Positions 13,048 through 24,275 of a stretch of 64,000 nt of DNA are shown here, piece after piece; position 1 is the first letter of the stretch; each line of letters opens with the position of its first letter. The position numbers and the translations under genes were made by a program. The notes beneath the pieces were generated by a model. That model did no database searches and had not been told where the DNA came from. It saw only the letters and a program-made list of their open reading frames with translations. Source of the DNA: Ephydatia muelleri (lineage: Eukaryota > Porifera > Demospongiae > Spongillida > Spongillidae); contig JABACO010000022.1 of the NCBI GenBank assembly GCA_013339895.1, positions 5,022,610 to 5,086,609 on the forward strand. The letters run 5' to 3'.

Positions 13048-13060
13048 TCAAAAAGGAAAG
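13048..13060 (-). promoter_or_regulatory. Candidate 5' TOP start of the RPL4 mRNA
   Basis: About 50 bases upstream of the RPL4 ATG the minus strand reads CTTTCCTTTTTGACC. A C followed by an unbroken pyrimidine tract is the form of the 5' terminal oligopyrimidine motif by which mTOR/LARP1 control translation of ribosomal protein mRNAs. No transcript data are available, so the start site is inferred. Confidence 0.45.
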
Positions 13061-13067
13061 TATCTTA

Positions 13068-13078
13068 TGCGCATGCGC
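13068..13078. promoter_or_regulatory. NRF-1 (alpha-Pal) type palindrome upstream of RPL4
   Basis: TGCGCATGCGC, the core of the NRF-1/alpha-Pal site, lies directly upstream of the putative TOP start. Such sites are common at metazoan housekeeping promoters. It could serve RPL4 or a divergent transcript. Confidence 0.5.
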
Positions 13079-13994
13079 TGATAACACACGCCGAGAATCA
13101 ATCAACCAACCAACCCATAAAGAAAGAGGAAAAGGAAATCTAATTCCAATGCTGAAGCTCAGGTCATCCACTCTTCTACACAAGCAAATGAAAATAGAGC
13201 ATATGAAGATTAGTTCAACGAGGGCAAAAAATTTTTTTTTTAGCTTTTTGGTAGTACACCTCGGAACCGGTACGGGACGGTGACGGCCACGCCCCTTTAT
13301 TCGCGATCAAAATTAAAAGCTATGGGTGTTCTATCCGACTCACCACAAGGCTTAAGCAATGCTGTGACTACCTTTAACCGGCTCCCCAAAGGTGTCCTTT
13401 TGGAAATGGTGAGCGCAATTATAGGGTTAGGCTAATATTGGTAGCGCACCAACGCCCTAGCCACACACACCGTGCAGTCTCAGTGTACATCTAAACTGGC
13501 ACGCCCATGTGGTGGGGGTAGCCTTGGCATGGCTAGCTAACACGTTGCTGCAATTGTGCTATACCACGCACCGTCTTGCGTTTGGTAGGGGTGGGTGTGG
13601 TTTGTTGACAATTGGCTGTAAAACGCTCACTTTGTGTTTTAGTCTTATTTACATTGACATTTTACAGTGCCAGGACGTGATAGCCTTTCTCCTGTATGAT
13701 GCGTCCTTCATTAACACAGTGAACTACGAGCTGGTATGCTGCATGAATGTGTACATTACCGTATACTACTAGCGCATGACGCTCATCGTTTGGGCCAATG
13801 AGTAGCCTCATGTATTTTGGATGAAGAATACTTCGATGTAGAAGGATTTGTTTGTATTGAAGGGGAATTGGCTATACCGGTTTAGCTGTGCATTTAATAG
13901 AACATTACGAGTACTCCAGTACGCCATTGCTATTACTATAGCAGCTCTAACCCTCACACCACACCGTAACTGCTTTTATTTTTCTACGCAGGAC

Positions 13995-16900
13995 ATGGCT
14001 GCCCTTGACACACAAGCCTCTGCTCAGACATGTATAGAAGCTTTGACCTTTATCTTCAGGTCAGCACTCATCTCACATAGCTGTACAGTATGCATGTGTC
14101 GATAAGGAAGAGGATTGTAATTGAAAGGTTTTTGTGTCATCGCTTTGCACAGCGAATGTTACTCCAACTAATAGAGCTCACAATAGAGAAGGGAGATAAG
14201 GGAAAGGAGGTATTCAATGTTGTCTGTATGTAGGCTATTAGTCCATCAACCTTTCTGTCATGTGGTCATCCGACTGCTCAATTTTATGATAAAGGCTCCT
14301 ATATCATGCACGCTACCTTCCCCAATGACACTTCATCATATTTGTTGTACATACCGCTGTCACCAACTCCACCAAATAGCTCACAATACAACACACATGC
14401 CCACTGACTAAGTCCTGCATGATAACTACTACAAAAATCACTGAGCGGGAGTCTGAAATAAAACCTGCATTTGGGGGAGATGAATCCACATGTCTCCTCA
14501 GGAAAACAAAGCCCAGTGCATGGCAAACCCCTACCTGAGGGCAATTCACTTCTTTGGGGAAAACCACTACCCAGCACCGCTCAGTCTAATACAAATAATC
14601 TTGAAACTTGAAGAACACTCGTCACCTTCTTTCAGCTATGAATTCTTGTTTCCTCTCGAGGTAGTAAACCTTGACACCTGCACTCAGATAGCATAAGGGG
14701 GGTGGGGGGGAGTACAGCAGCAATGCACAAGTACACATGCCTAGATTGACTTAAACTCCCAACACCACACAGTTTATACTGGTCCAATATGGGTACACAT
14801 CCCAACACCACTCAACAGCTATGCACATGGTAGCTGTGCATATGCCTCTCCCAACACCACTCAACGGCTATGCACATGGTAGCTGTGCATGTGCCTCTCC
14901 AACACCACTCAACGGCTACTCACATGGTAGCTGTGCATATGCCTCTCCAACACCACTCAACAGCTACTCACATGGTAGCTGTGCATATGCCTCTCCAACA
15001 CCACTCAACAGCTACTCACATGGTAGCTGTGCATATGCCTCTCCAACACCACTCAACAGCTACTCACATGGTAGCTGTGCATATGCCTCTCCAACACCAC
15101 TCAACGGCTATGCACATGGTAGCTGTGCATATGCCTCTCCAACACCACTCAACGGCTATTAGCTTGCATAACTCTCACTCCGAGAAACACTTTAACCAAT
15201 CATTGGCTCGATACACTTTGCTATATTCATATAGGAGCTTATTTTGTACCTCAAACCACAGAAAGTGTATTTGTGTGAGAGCAGACTATTGTGAACATGA
15301 TGGTGTCATGATTGTTGTGCTGCATTCATAATCAACAGAAATGCAGCTGTGCAAAAGTTGTCACCTGACGCACTTGTTGCAGAGCTCAAGTCCTCAATGG
15401 AATGGAGCGACGGTGTGTTGGCCATTGTGCAGCACGTCTGGAAGGAGGAGGGACAGGCTCTTTGTGACAAGCCAAAGGATGTTCTCTCCGTGGGACAAGT
15501 AAGCATATGTGCTGCACGACCTACAATGTACCGTATTGCTTGTGCAAGTAACATGTAGGTGTTCAGACTCGCATTAAAATGTGTCATTCTATTTGTATGC
15601 ATTACCTCTCAGTGTAGAGTCTGTTGGCTGTTGGGGGGAGGGGGGGGGGGGGGAGGAAGGGAAGGTAGGAAAAATTGTTACTGTACCCACCAAACAGTTT
15701 CACTAAGTATCCATGTACCCAATTATGTGTGTCTATTTTTCACAAAACAGCACATTGAAGCCTCTTCATGTGGTTGTTTTATTTGGGGTAGTCTACCTGC
15801 ACCACCTATGATATGAAAATGCTGCAGTATGTGTGTGTGTAGGGGGTGGGGTGGGGGAGGGTACAATGCAAGCCACTTTTAATTCAATGTCTATTAAATG
15901 TGCAAAGTATTGCATTAATAGCCACTAATGCACTGTATTAGCATGGGGACATGCTGTTTTTGGGTTTGATTGTTCACAGTGGACACATGGGGGGGGGGGG
16001 GGGGGGGGGGGGGCAGACATGAACATACTGTATTGCCAAAAGCCATGAACAAACACATACCAACAGTTGGCTAAAGATTTAAAAAAGTTCAAATAGCAGT
16101 AATTGACTAAAGAAATAACCGCTTCAAATTACATACAGAAATAGTACGCTCAATAAAGGTGCTGAAAGGAAATACAAAAATGAAAGGCACTCGTGCGTTT
16201 CATATTGTAGTTACTTATTACTTTAACAATCTGCAGGCACATTGAGGAAGGTGTCACCACAAGGCTGTAATTAAGAGAAAGAATATTGCACCCAGGAGGG
16301 GGTGAGCAGGAGATGAGTGAGGGACCCTAAGACATCAAAGATTCATGCAGCTAGTTATTGCTATCTGTATTGACCCGATCATGCTTAGAAATGAAAAAAT
16401 TCCACCCTGACCGTTTGATTCTACTTTTGGCATTAAAAGCTATCCCAATGCTGAAATAAATAGTTGCTGCATTTAACATGTGTGTAGTGGAAGTGTGAAG
16501 GATTATTAGGTCAACGTCAGGTGTCTGTATTGGCTTGCGCTTGCCGATGGCATGAGGTACATGTATAGCTTAAACTTCAATAGTTTGCAATCACATCAAA
16601 CAAAGAACAAATGCTGTACGCAGCCTTTTATAGGGTCTCGTACACATCACAGTAGGTCCACGAAGATACAATAGCATCCCATCCGGCACCTCTAACATAA
16701 CAACTGCATGATGTCCAATCATGACACAAGGTACACATTCACAAAGACGACCACTCCCAGTAAGTACAGTGTATGCCTTATTACGTGGGGATATGGGGTT
16801 GTGTGGAATCGTGTACATGCCTTATTACGTGGGGACATGGGTTATGTGGACTCGTGTAGCATCTACATGTACATGTAAATGTGTGTCATGATGCATCGTT

Positions 16901-17741
16901 TAAACCTTTCCAGCTCGTGTCCATGGATTGGAAGCTTGGTGTATCAATCAGCTCCAGCTCGTGTCGCTCCCTCAACTCCCCCCATGTCAGCCTTCTGCTC
17001 AAGGTAGCCAACCCTGCAGGCACTGTGCAGCAGCACTCTGCAGAGATGAGTGTCTCTGAGTTCCAAGTAAGTCCATCAGCACGGTCAGTTTTCTATTTAA
17101 CTGGGCACTGGTAGTAACCCACGGGTCAGCCTCCTGATAATCGCAGGATGGGTGCGTGTGTTGAAAGTGTGTTTTTATTTAAACGGTTGGAGAGTGAAAC
17201 GTGGAACTTAGATTTTATGTAAGTTGTTGATGTTCAAGAGGGTGGCATGGTAAGGAAATGTATGAATGATTTCTGGCTCATTGTAAGTATGCGTCAAATT
17301 GGGAGCAATACAGTCATTAGCTTCGACATGGGATAGTATCGGACCTTCTTATTTCTACTATATATGGGACAGTGGCTAGCTGTGAAGGGACTCCTCATAT
17401 GGATATACATGTATATACATATGAAGCTTATGTTGTTGCATATCCATGAAACATGTCCAGTTTTATATGGGAACTCTATGATGGACAACCATTTCTTAGC
17501 ACATGTAAAATTATTCTATGAAGGACATTAGAAGTTTGGCGATCAAAAAGTTCACAACTGCAAAGCATGACCTAAAACTGTGACAAAGGAATGGAACTTA
17601 GCCATAGGTACATAATCATAATCACTGTGGGTTTACATAATGCAGTTGACACAGTAAGAAAGCACACCAAGCAAGGCTTGCACACACACCACACGCACAC
17701 ACACCACACGCACACACACACACACAACACACCACACGCAT

Positions 17742-17790
<49 letters not shown>

Positions 17791-17954
17791 ACCATGAATG
17801 GCTAATGGATCAAAAGTTATACAGTTTTGATGGCATTGTTGGTCCATGTACTGTCATAGTGTGCTCTTGGAGATTCCTTGCAATATTGCCTCTCTCGTAG
17901 AACTTTGCTGCACAGCTGAAGGAAATGGCCAATACTTTAGACACCATGTCCTAG
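13995..17954 (+). CDS. COMMD6: COMM domain protein, COMMD6-like (4 exons)
   Basis: The exons are 13995-14059, 15339-15498, 16914-17066 and 17901-17954 (stop TAG), with phases 2, 0 and 0, giving 143 aa. Donors are GTCAGC, GTAAGC and GTAAGT. Exons 1-2 give an N-terminal helical domain (MAALDTQASAQTCIEAL ... SSMEWSDGVLAIVQHVW). Exons 3-4 give the COMM domain: LVSMDWKLGVSISSSSCRSL, LLLKVANPAGTV, then FQ joined to NFAAQLKEMANTLDTMS. WKLG, CRSL, the FQNF-type junction and the KEMA helix match COMMD6 best among the ten COMMDs. COMMD proteins form the Commander complex with CCDC22/CCDC93 in endosomal recycling. Human COMMD6 is an 85-aa form lacking the N-terminal domain, which is present here. An acceptor-like cgcag just before the ATG suggests a 5' UTR exon further upstream. 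Confidence 0.85.
14801..15162. repeat. 48-bp minisatellite, about 7.5 copies
   Basis: Tandem copies of a 48-base unit (ccaacaccactcaac...gcatatgcctct) with few changes (cggct/cagct, tatgcac/tactcac). It lies in intron 1 of the COMMD6-like gene. Because 48 is a multiple of 3 all frames stay open through it, producing spurious repeat-peptide ORFs. Confidence 0.95.
15989..16013. repeat. Poly-G tract in COMMD6-like intron 2
   Basis: About 23 G bases in a row. A second G-rich stretch lies at 15632-15655 in the same intron. Both are on the transcribed-sense strand and could form G-quadruplexes in the pre-mRNA. Confidence 0.85.
16768..16858. repeat. Short direct duplication
   Basis: A segment reading gccttattacgtggggayatggg...tgtggaatcgtgtacat occurs twice in tandem (about 16769-16816 and 16817-16858) with a few differences. 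It lies in COMMD6-like intron 2. Confidence 0.6.
17680..17790. repeat. (CA)n microsatellite
   Basis: Imperfect then perfect CA repeats in intron 3 of the COMMD6-like gene, ending about 110 bases before the last exon. Confidence 0.9.
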
Positions 17955-19040
17955 CAGCTGATGAGTACAATGTGTATTACTCCCTATTGTTTGTATATGT
18001 GTTCAGTGTTGGATTACGAAATTTGAATGGCTGATTATAATTACAACAGTGTCTAATGGGAGAATGCTGTGCATGAAATGTGACAGGCAGTTTTATAACT
18101 GCTTGGAATGGAACTTTGCAAAGTCTAAGCCAGAAAGCCTTGTTTACACATTTGCTAGGGGAATCATGACTCAAGATGTTCTTTATAAACTAAGGTGTAA
18201 TAGAACCAACACTCAACTTATAGTGAAACTATGTCTTAGTAAAAAACAGGAATGAAAAAAATGACATGTAGCCTATAAATATGGAGACATATCTTTTGAA
18301 TCCATGTTTTTTGAGTTCAGTTTGTTTTCGAACTTCTGGTGACCTTTGTGGCACAAGAGGTTTCATATCATCAGCCATCCAGTGCCATCCTGGACTCTGT
18401 CCACCAGGAGCTGAGGACTTGGTCATGAGAAAGCCTTTCTTATGCTGCCCACAGTTCATGTTTAGTTTTATAATACTGGCCTGTATCTATGTTTCACTAG
18501 TTATGTATTGTGACAGGAAATATGTGCTTATTATTTTAAATAGCAAATGTTAAAAGCTACAGACAGCTCAGAAGATTTTGCTTGAGCAGTGTTTAGATAT
18601 AACCAAGGCAAAGAGCATACAAGGAGAACGAAAAGAGAACCGACGAAAAAACAAAGGTATTTAAAATAAAGGCAGCTGGCTGCTAAAGGAGCACTTACGA
18701 ATAAGGTTCTGAAGCCAAGCGGACTTTTCAGTGCGCTCGATACCAAGAAGACTCTGAGTTCAAGCGTGCTAGCGACCAGGCTTGTAACCAGTCCAAGCTT
18801 GGTTTTAATGGTTTAAATCGCACCCATTTTCGTATAGAACGTTCCAAATACAAAAATACAAAAATAAAATGCCATGCAAGGAAAGGTAAAAATCAGGCTA
18901 CAAATTGTGTACACAGTTGCATAGAACCTGGGGAAGATTCAGCAACCACCAATATGATGATTGTCCTGTGCACCGTCAACATAGCATTATTCGTATGAAA
19001 ATCAAAATCAAGCATAGTCATTTGTATCACAATTCCTTGT

Positions 19041-22000
19041 CTATGCACAAACATCTTCCTCTGTTGCATCCACTTGCTTAGCAACATGTTCAATCAGTTT
19101 CTGAAATATTCCTTTATACTGGTCATTGCTAAAAGGGTTAGGGAGCCGAGCTACAAGCTTCACAGCATCCTCAGCCGATGGGCGTTCGTGTACTGTAGTG
19201 TGCCTCTGCTTTTGGTAGAAATCTCTGGATATCTTTGTCCATTCAAAGGATTTTAAACCAAACAGTTCACTGATTGCTTTATCGAAGTTAGTCTGTAATG
19301 TTTTGTCCCTCTCCTTGTCCTTTGACAATTTATACCATTCTTGTGATAATGTTCTGCGGTCAGCATTGGTATATCCTAGCTTGTGAAGTACAAGGATACG
19401 GGCCTCTTCAACCCATGATCCAATGCCTGCAATAGCTACTCTGGATTCTGCCTCCTCTAGCTTTACTTTATAGCTGTAAGGATGAAGACATCAACGCGAC
19501 CATAGATACTGTACGTCCACACTTACGTTTGCACTATTTTGTCCTGCTCTTCTTGTTTACTCATCACGAGCTCATACTTCTGTTGAAGACCATCGTAGCG
19601 TTTCTTCAACTCTTCACGTTCGCTTTAAGAAAAAAAAAAGGCAAAGCAAAACATTAAAGCCTACAATAATCCTACATGGAGGTTAACTTGACTAAATTTG
19701 GATATTTCTTAAGTAATAGATGAGCATTACATCCTACAAGTGCAGGATAAGTAGTCCATACGTATATTCTAATTAGTCGCCAACACAATCCCATAACATG
19801 CCCTTTATCTAGTATCATTATTAGTTGCATTTTTTAAGATCCCATTGAGGTTATCTACTAAATTGAGCAAAGCACTCATAGTATTTAAGATTTATGGGCC
19901 TTACAAGTTGCAGCATGTACCTGCAGAGTCAGCATAACTTCTTATATTAATTTGGTTTGACATTTTTAGATGCCAGTGGAGCATGCACCATTCTGGGGAA
20001 ATAAGCCACAGTGCTGTGCAACTGTCATGGCAAGGCCAGATCCACAATGAGACACTTTTCATATGCAAATATTTGCATTTGCCATTATAAATTGCTATTT
20101 AATGCATGCAGTAAGGTTGATTTGCTGAAATGAAGTTACTCACCTTGCAATTGTGCTTAATTCACTTGAAATTCTTTCACAATTTCCACTTACTTCATCT
20201 TTTTGTCTGTAAAAGAGATTAAGAGAACACATGAACAAAGTTCCCTCAATCTTGTCTATTAAATTTGCAATCAGAGACCAATATCTGGGCCTCATAACAA
20301 ATATCAATAGACAAAAAAGCAGACAGTGATTAATTCAAGGCTACCATTTGATCCGTTGGTGTTGTTTTATGTGTTATGTAACAAGAAGGTCATCAATGAA
20401 ATGAAGGCAATTTATAAACCACGATGAGTGGGTGCGTTGGCACTGCATTTGTGTGTGCGGGAATAGATACATGCAACTAGTGTGTACTGGCACCATAGCT
20501 GGGCCGCATTCCAAAATACTTGCAACGAACAGTGCTAAGAATTATTGTATAGCACGTTAACACAGAGATCAGTGAACACATATAAAAATTATGTGTCGTG
20601 CAGGTGATTTGGAACAGCCAAGTTAAGAGCCGTTGCAGGCCTGGTGCGAGTGCCAGTGGCTTGGGCCCCACAGTATTGCAGACTGGGTGGTCAAGGATCA
20701 TGGTGCCAACACATAAACACCATGGTATCTTAACGACACTATACTGGAAACACAGCATGAGTTCGGGAGGTTGTGCCCCCCCCCCCCCCAAAAAAAAAAG
20801 AACAAAGGGCGGGTTGCTGTGTAGTGGGCTGAGCGGTCTTGCAGTGGAGGACATCCCAGTAACAGTGGAGGGCATCCCAGTAACAGTGGAGGGCATCCCA
20901 GTAACAGTGGAGGACATCCCAGTAACAGTGGAGGCTGCTGTGACTAGCAGTCTACCTGTGGAGGTGATACTTGGAACTGATGCTTCTAGAATGATGGAGT
21001 TACTAGGAAGACGAGTTGGTTCTGTGTTCTTCACTCAAGAAGACGTTATGGTGGTGACAAGGGCAAAGAGATAACAGGAAATACACAACTAAGTACTGAG
21101 GAAGGAAAGAGAGGTTATGTCTGGTGTTGTACTGAATTATTTAGGCAACTCTGAAGAGGAATCCAAATCAAAAACTATGTCACAGGAGCAAAGAAGGCAA
21201 ATACGAAGGGAAGTTGGGAGCAAGGAAGACTCCCATCTTGTCCTACATCAACATCACAGCCTAAAAACCACAGGAGCAAGGTGAAGCACTGGCAGCTTTG
21301 AGAGCAATGGCAAGGGGAACAAGAGGTGAGTTCTTCAAAAGAGATGAGTTGATGTACATACAGAAGATGGACACCAAGGAGAAGCGGAGGAGAAATGGAG
21401 ATTGAACAGCTGGTTGTATGTAAGGAGTGTAGGCAAGTTGCACTGGAGATGTCTCACAATATTCTAATTGCAAGACATCAAGGCAAGGATAGAACCAGTG
21501 TATGTTTGTGTGTGTGTATGTGTGTGTGTGTTGTGTGTGTGTGGTGTGTGTGTTGTGTGTGTGTGTGCACAAGTGTTGTGCTCAAGAATGGTAAATACTT
21601 TCATGTACTCTGTGTGAGCTGAACATTGTGTGGGAAAAAAGAAACTGAAGTCACAGCAAGTGGTACAGCTTAGTTGGAGAGGTATAAAGAATGATGAGTT
21701 GAGCAAGGAGAGCTTTATCACGTGCTTCTCCACTGGCTACAGAAATATAATGTGAGTGCATAGGAACTTAACGCTTTTTGTATGTTGTGATGAACATCTA
21801 ATGTTATTCTTTGCCATGTGTATCTATACAATGTGTTGGGCAAGTCTACACTCTGTGTGTACCTTTAGAAGACCAATTCTATAGGTACATGATGCATGTA
21901 TAATGGACCAATCCTATGGGTCAATGGGAATGTACAAAGGGGCCATGATGCATGTTACAAAGAACCTGATGCATGTACAGAGGACCAATCCTATGGGACA

Positions 22001-22722
22001 GTGCATGTACATGTAGCTAAACGTACCTATGCACAGTCTCAAATGAGGGCTCTATGTCATGTACGAAGGACCAGATAAGATAACTCAACACACACAAAGA
22101 GTTGTTGTCAAAAGGAATACTTCTACAGATGTGTGAGCTGAAAACTGTGTAAAGAAATAACAGCTCGTAATCGTAGCTGAGTGGGCGAGGCAGGAATAAG
22201 ACGAGCAAGGATTATGGCAAATTGGAAAGCTTTATTTTACACAACTAGAGGACGGCGGCGTTATGAAGCCTAATATCAACTACCACTCAACTATGGTCTA
22301 TCAGAACTGTAATGGAAAAATCGTGAGGCATAGTAGCAACAATGTACTTTCCATTGTATGTTAGTACTATTTCACGCCATCCCCACTTACTTCGACAATT
22401 CATTCAGATGTGTCTGTAGCAATGCTATTTCTTCATGAAGCTTGTTCTTTTCTGTCTCAAATCCAAACTGTACTTGCGTGAAAGCCAGGTGAAGTTCGCC
22501 TAGTTTCTTAGCGATAGCAAAAGCTAAACTCAACGCTTCTGCCCGGGTTTTGGGCTTGGGAGTCAACGATGGCTTGATCGTAAGTTCAGATGCTATCCAC
22601 GAGAGTCTGTACAACTTCCCACCAACTTGCAGGTCGACTACAAAAGGAAGGCTTGTGTCGGTGGCAACAGGAGCCTGTGTACTCAACTGATTGCTTTGAG
22701 CTGGTGATGCTGGAGACGCCAT
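19041..22722 (-). CDS. Uncharacterised coiled-coil protein, copy A (4 exons)
   Basis: The exons are 22722-22391, 20206-20144, 19622-19527 and 19473-19041, all introns phase 2, 307 aa, start ATG at 22722. Residues 1-60 form a compact N-terminal region (PFVVDLQVGGKLYRLSW, then ELTIKPSLTPKPKTRAEAL). Residues 60-170 are heptad-like coiled coil (TEKNKLHEEIALLQTHLN; EREELKKRYDGLQQKYEL). The C-terminal 140 residues are a conserved helical domain (VAIAGIGSWVEEARILVLHK; ELFGLKSFEWTKISRDFYQK; VHERPSAEDAV; ending DVCA). Gene B at 32879-37891 has the same architecture and splice pattern, so both are real and come from one duplication. I recognise no named family. No signal peptide or membrane span is seen, so it is probably cytosolic or nuclear. 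Intron 1 holds a Ty3/gypsy relic. Confidence 0.8.
20845..20935. repeat. 21-bp tandem repeat, about 4-5 copies
   Basis: Unit gtggagggcatcccagtaaca with ggg/gga variants, inside the gypsy relic. The unit is in frame and codes VEGIPVT/VEDIPVT, so it probably expanded while the sequence was, or after it had been, coding. Confidence 0.85.
21500..21570. repeat. (GT)n microsatellite
   Basis: Interrupted GT repeat following the integrase-like fragment. Confidence 0.85.
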
Positions 22723-23720
22723 TTGTTAATAAATAAATTCCTGCATTATTGCATAGGTTGGACTGGGGACGTCCCCTGTCCATTGTGTACATTTTTTAGA
22801 GGTATTGTCTCTGACTTAATGTGATTATGCAGAGACGACTACTTTTTCACTGTTAATTCTCAACATACCATGGAATTTGAATACGTACGATTTTAACTTC
22901 TCAATCTGTTTAAGTCATGAACATTTTGGAAGACCGATAACAATCACGCAGTCGACGTTTCAGTGCAACTCAACAGGCGTACAGCCAGATAGCGTTCAAG
23001 ACAAGATTATAACTTCAAAAGTAGAAATATCACCATGTGTGCGATGAACCGCTTGGAATATAGCCACATTCCTCAGGGCACATTCCATGCCAATAACACC
23101 TCATAATTAAGCCAATCCACAAAACGAGCAAATTCATCTAGTCAGGCGTCAATAAATTATTTTTCTTTTTACTTTATTAATATACCAGATCTATTGTGAG
23201 AGCAATAATGGTCCGGACTCTCGTATCTTTATCTATTTTATCTGTAGGTATATTATTATAGGTTTGCATTCTTGTATCTCATGTATTTGTAACGTGCTGT
23301 ATATCGGAAGTTTCGTTAGAAACTTCCATATAGAATTTGACCCCGGCTATGAATATAATTAAAAATACGCGACCCGTCTGTAACAAGACTCCCGATGATC
23401 GGATCGTTTAGCTTGTTTTAGCAATCGATCTATAAGTAAAAAAATGAGCAGTTTCATTTTTGTTTCATGTCGTAGAACCGCGTGGTTGTAGAGAACAAAA
23501 GGGTACTGTCCGTCCTCGTACCCAGTCCGGAACAATGGGCGGGTCTCCTCCTTCTTCTTCTTCTTCTCCTTCTTGGCAATGCATAACTCGGGATAGGAAC
23601 ACTTTTAAACGATGTAATTTTCACCAATAGCTTCAGAATTGGCTGGAAGAGGTCCTTTATGGATCAAATATATATTGGTAAACAATCGACTATACGACTA
23701 TACGGCCTATGTAAGACGTA

Positions 23721-23760
23721 TATCTAATTATACGTCTTATGTAAGACGTATAATTAGATA
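23721..23760. repeat. Perfect 40-bp hairpin
   Basis: Two 19-base arms (tatctaattatacgtctta and its exact complement) around a 2-base loop. A half-copy of the arm word gtaagacgta also precedes it. It could be a small fold-back element end or a cruciform. No gene role is evident. Confidence 0.8.
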
Positions 23761-23872
23761 TCTAAAAAATAAATGCACGGTATTAAAGTGTATGTATAAA
23801 GCGAACAACGAAAAACTCTTCGGTGATTCAATCGGCGTTTTGGCGTGAAACCTGTGAAGTTGTTTTCCTCAA

Positions 23873-24037
23873 ATGCCTTCACGTCAGAAAAAGAAACGAG
23901 CGAAACGACGTGCGAAATACCTTGAAGTTCGAGACGATGTTTTAGAATCGGCACGGGCATCCTACAAAGCAGACCAAGAAAAGAAACGGACCGCTGAACG
24001 CGAGCGGTATCAAGCAGAACCAGAAAGAAACAGATAA
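23873..24037 (+). CDS. Short basic DPEK-repeat-like ORF
   Basis: A 54-aa plus-strand ORF rich in Lys/Arg (KKKRAKRRAKYLEVRDD, SARASYKADQEKKRTAER, RYQAEPERNR). Repeats of the form (A/S)xYxADPEKKR occur in expanded invertebrate proteins, often linked to Helitron-like or other transposon genes, and this looks like two or three such units. A further open stretch (SLYEPKDIVLSEYKGG to HPWLAQKV, about 24118-24257) ends at a possible GT donor and could be a second exon. It may be the 5' part of a gene continuing into the Pro-rich ORF, or a relic. Confidence 0.35.
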   Translation: MPSRQKKKRAKRRAKYLEVRDDVLESARASYKADQEKKRTAERERYQAEPERNR

Positions 24038-24275
24038 GAGTATAACTTTCAAGCCTTGGTGTATATAGTTTAGCACATACATAATGTTGCATGTACGCAC
24101 TTCCTTTTTCACTGTAGCTACTCTCTGTACGAACCAAAGGATATCGTACTAAGCGAGTATAAGGGTGGCCTCGAAAAGGCTATTCTTAAGAATAGCACTT
24201 TACTAGTTCAGTTAAATGATGCCTTTTGCAAGACGCACCCATGGTTAGCACAAAAGGTGTGTACCAGTTCTGCAC

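Larger units (their letters stand above)
20560..21700 (+). mobile_element. Degenerate Ty3/gypsy relic (protease to integrase zinc finger)
   Basis: Plus-strand fragments in several frames include a protease-like stretch LPVEVILGTDASRMMELLGR near 20960-21025, preceded by tandem 21-base repeats coding VTVEGIP, and then, about 400 bases later, EIEQLVVCKECRQVALEMSH (21400-21465), the start of an H2C2 integrase zinc-finger region. The same two blocks with the same spacing occur at 40200 and 40623, so this is a second, shorter copy of that family. It is full of stops. It lies in intron 1 of coiled-coil gene A, antisense to the gene. Confidence 0.6.

Noticed and set aside
14801..15162. CRISPR-like array
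   Set aside because: Head-to-tail repeat without unique spacers in a eukaryotic intron; it is a minisatellite.
14821..15331. Two repeat-peptide ORFs (HGSCAYASPTPLNGYS and HMVAVHMPLQHH types)
   Set aside because: Frames of the 48-bp minisatellite in a COMMD6-like intron; no splice connection.
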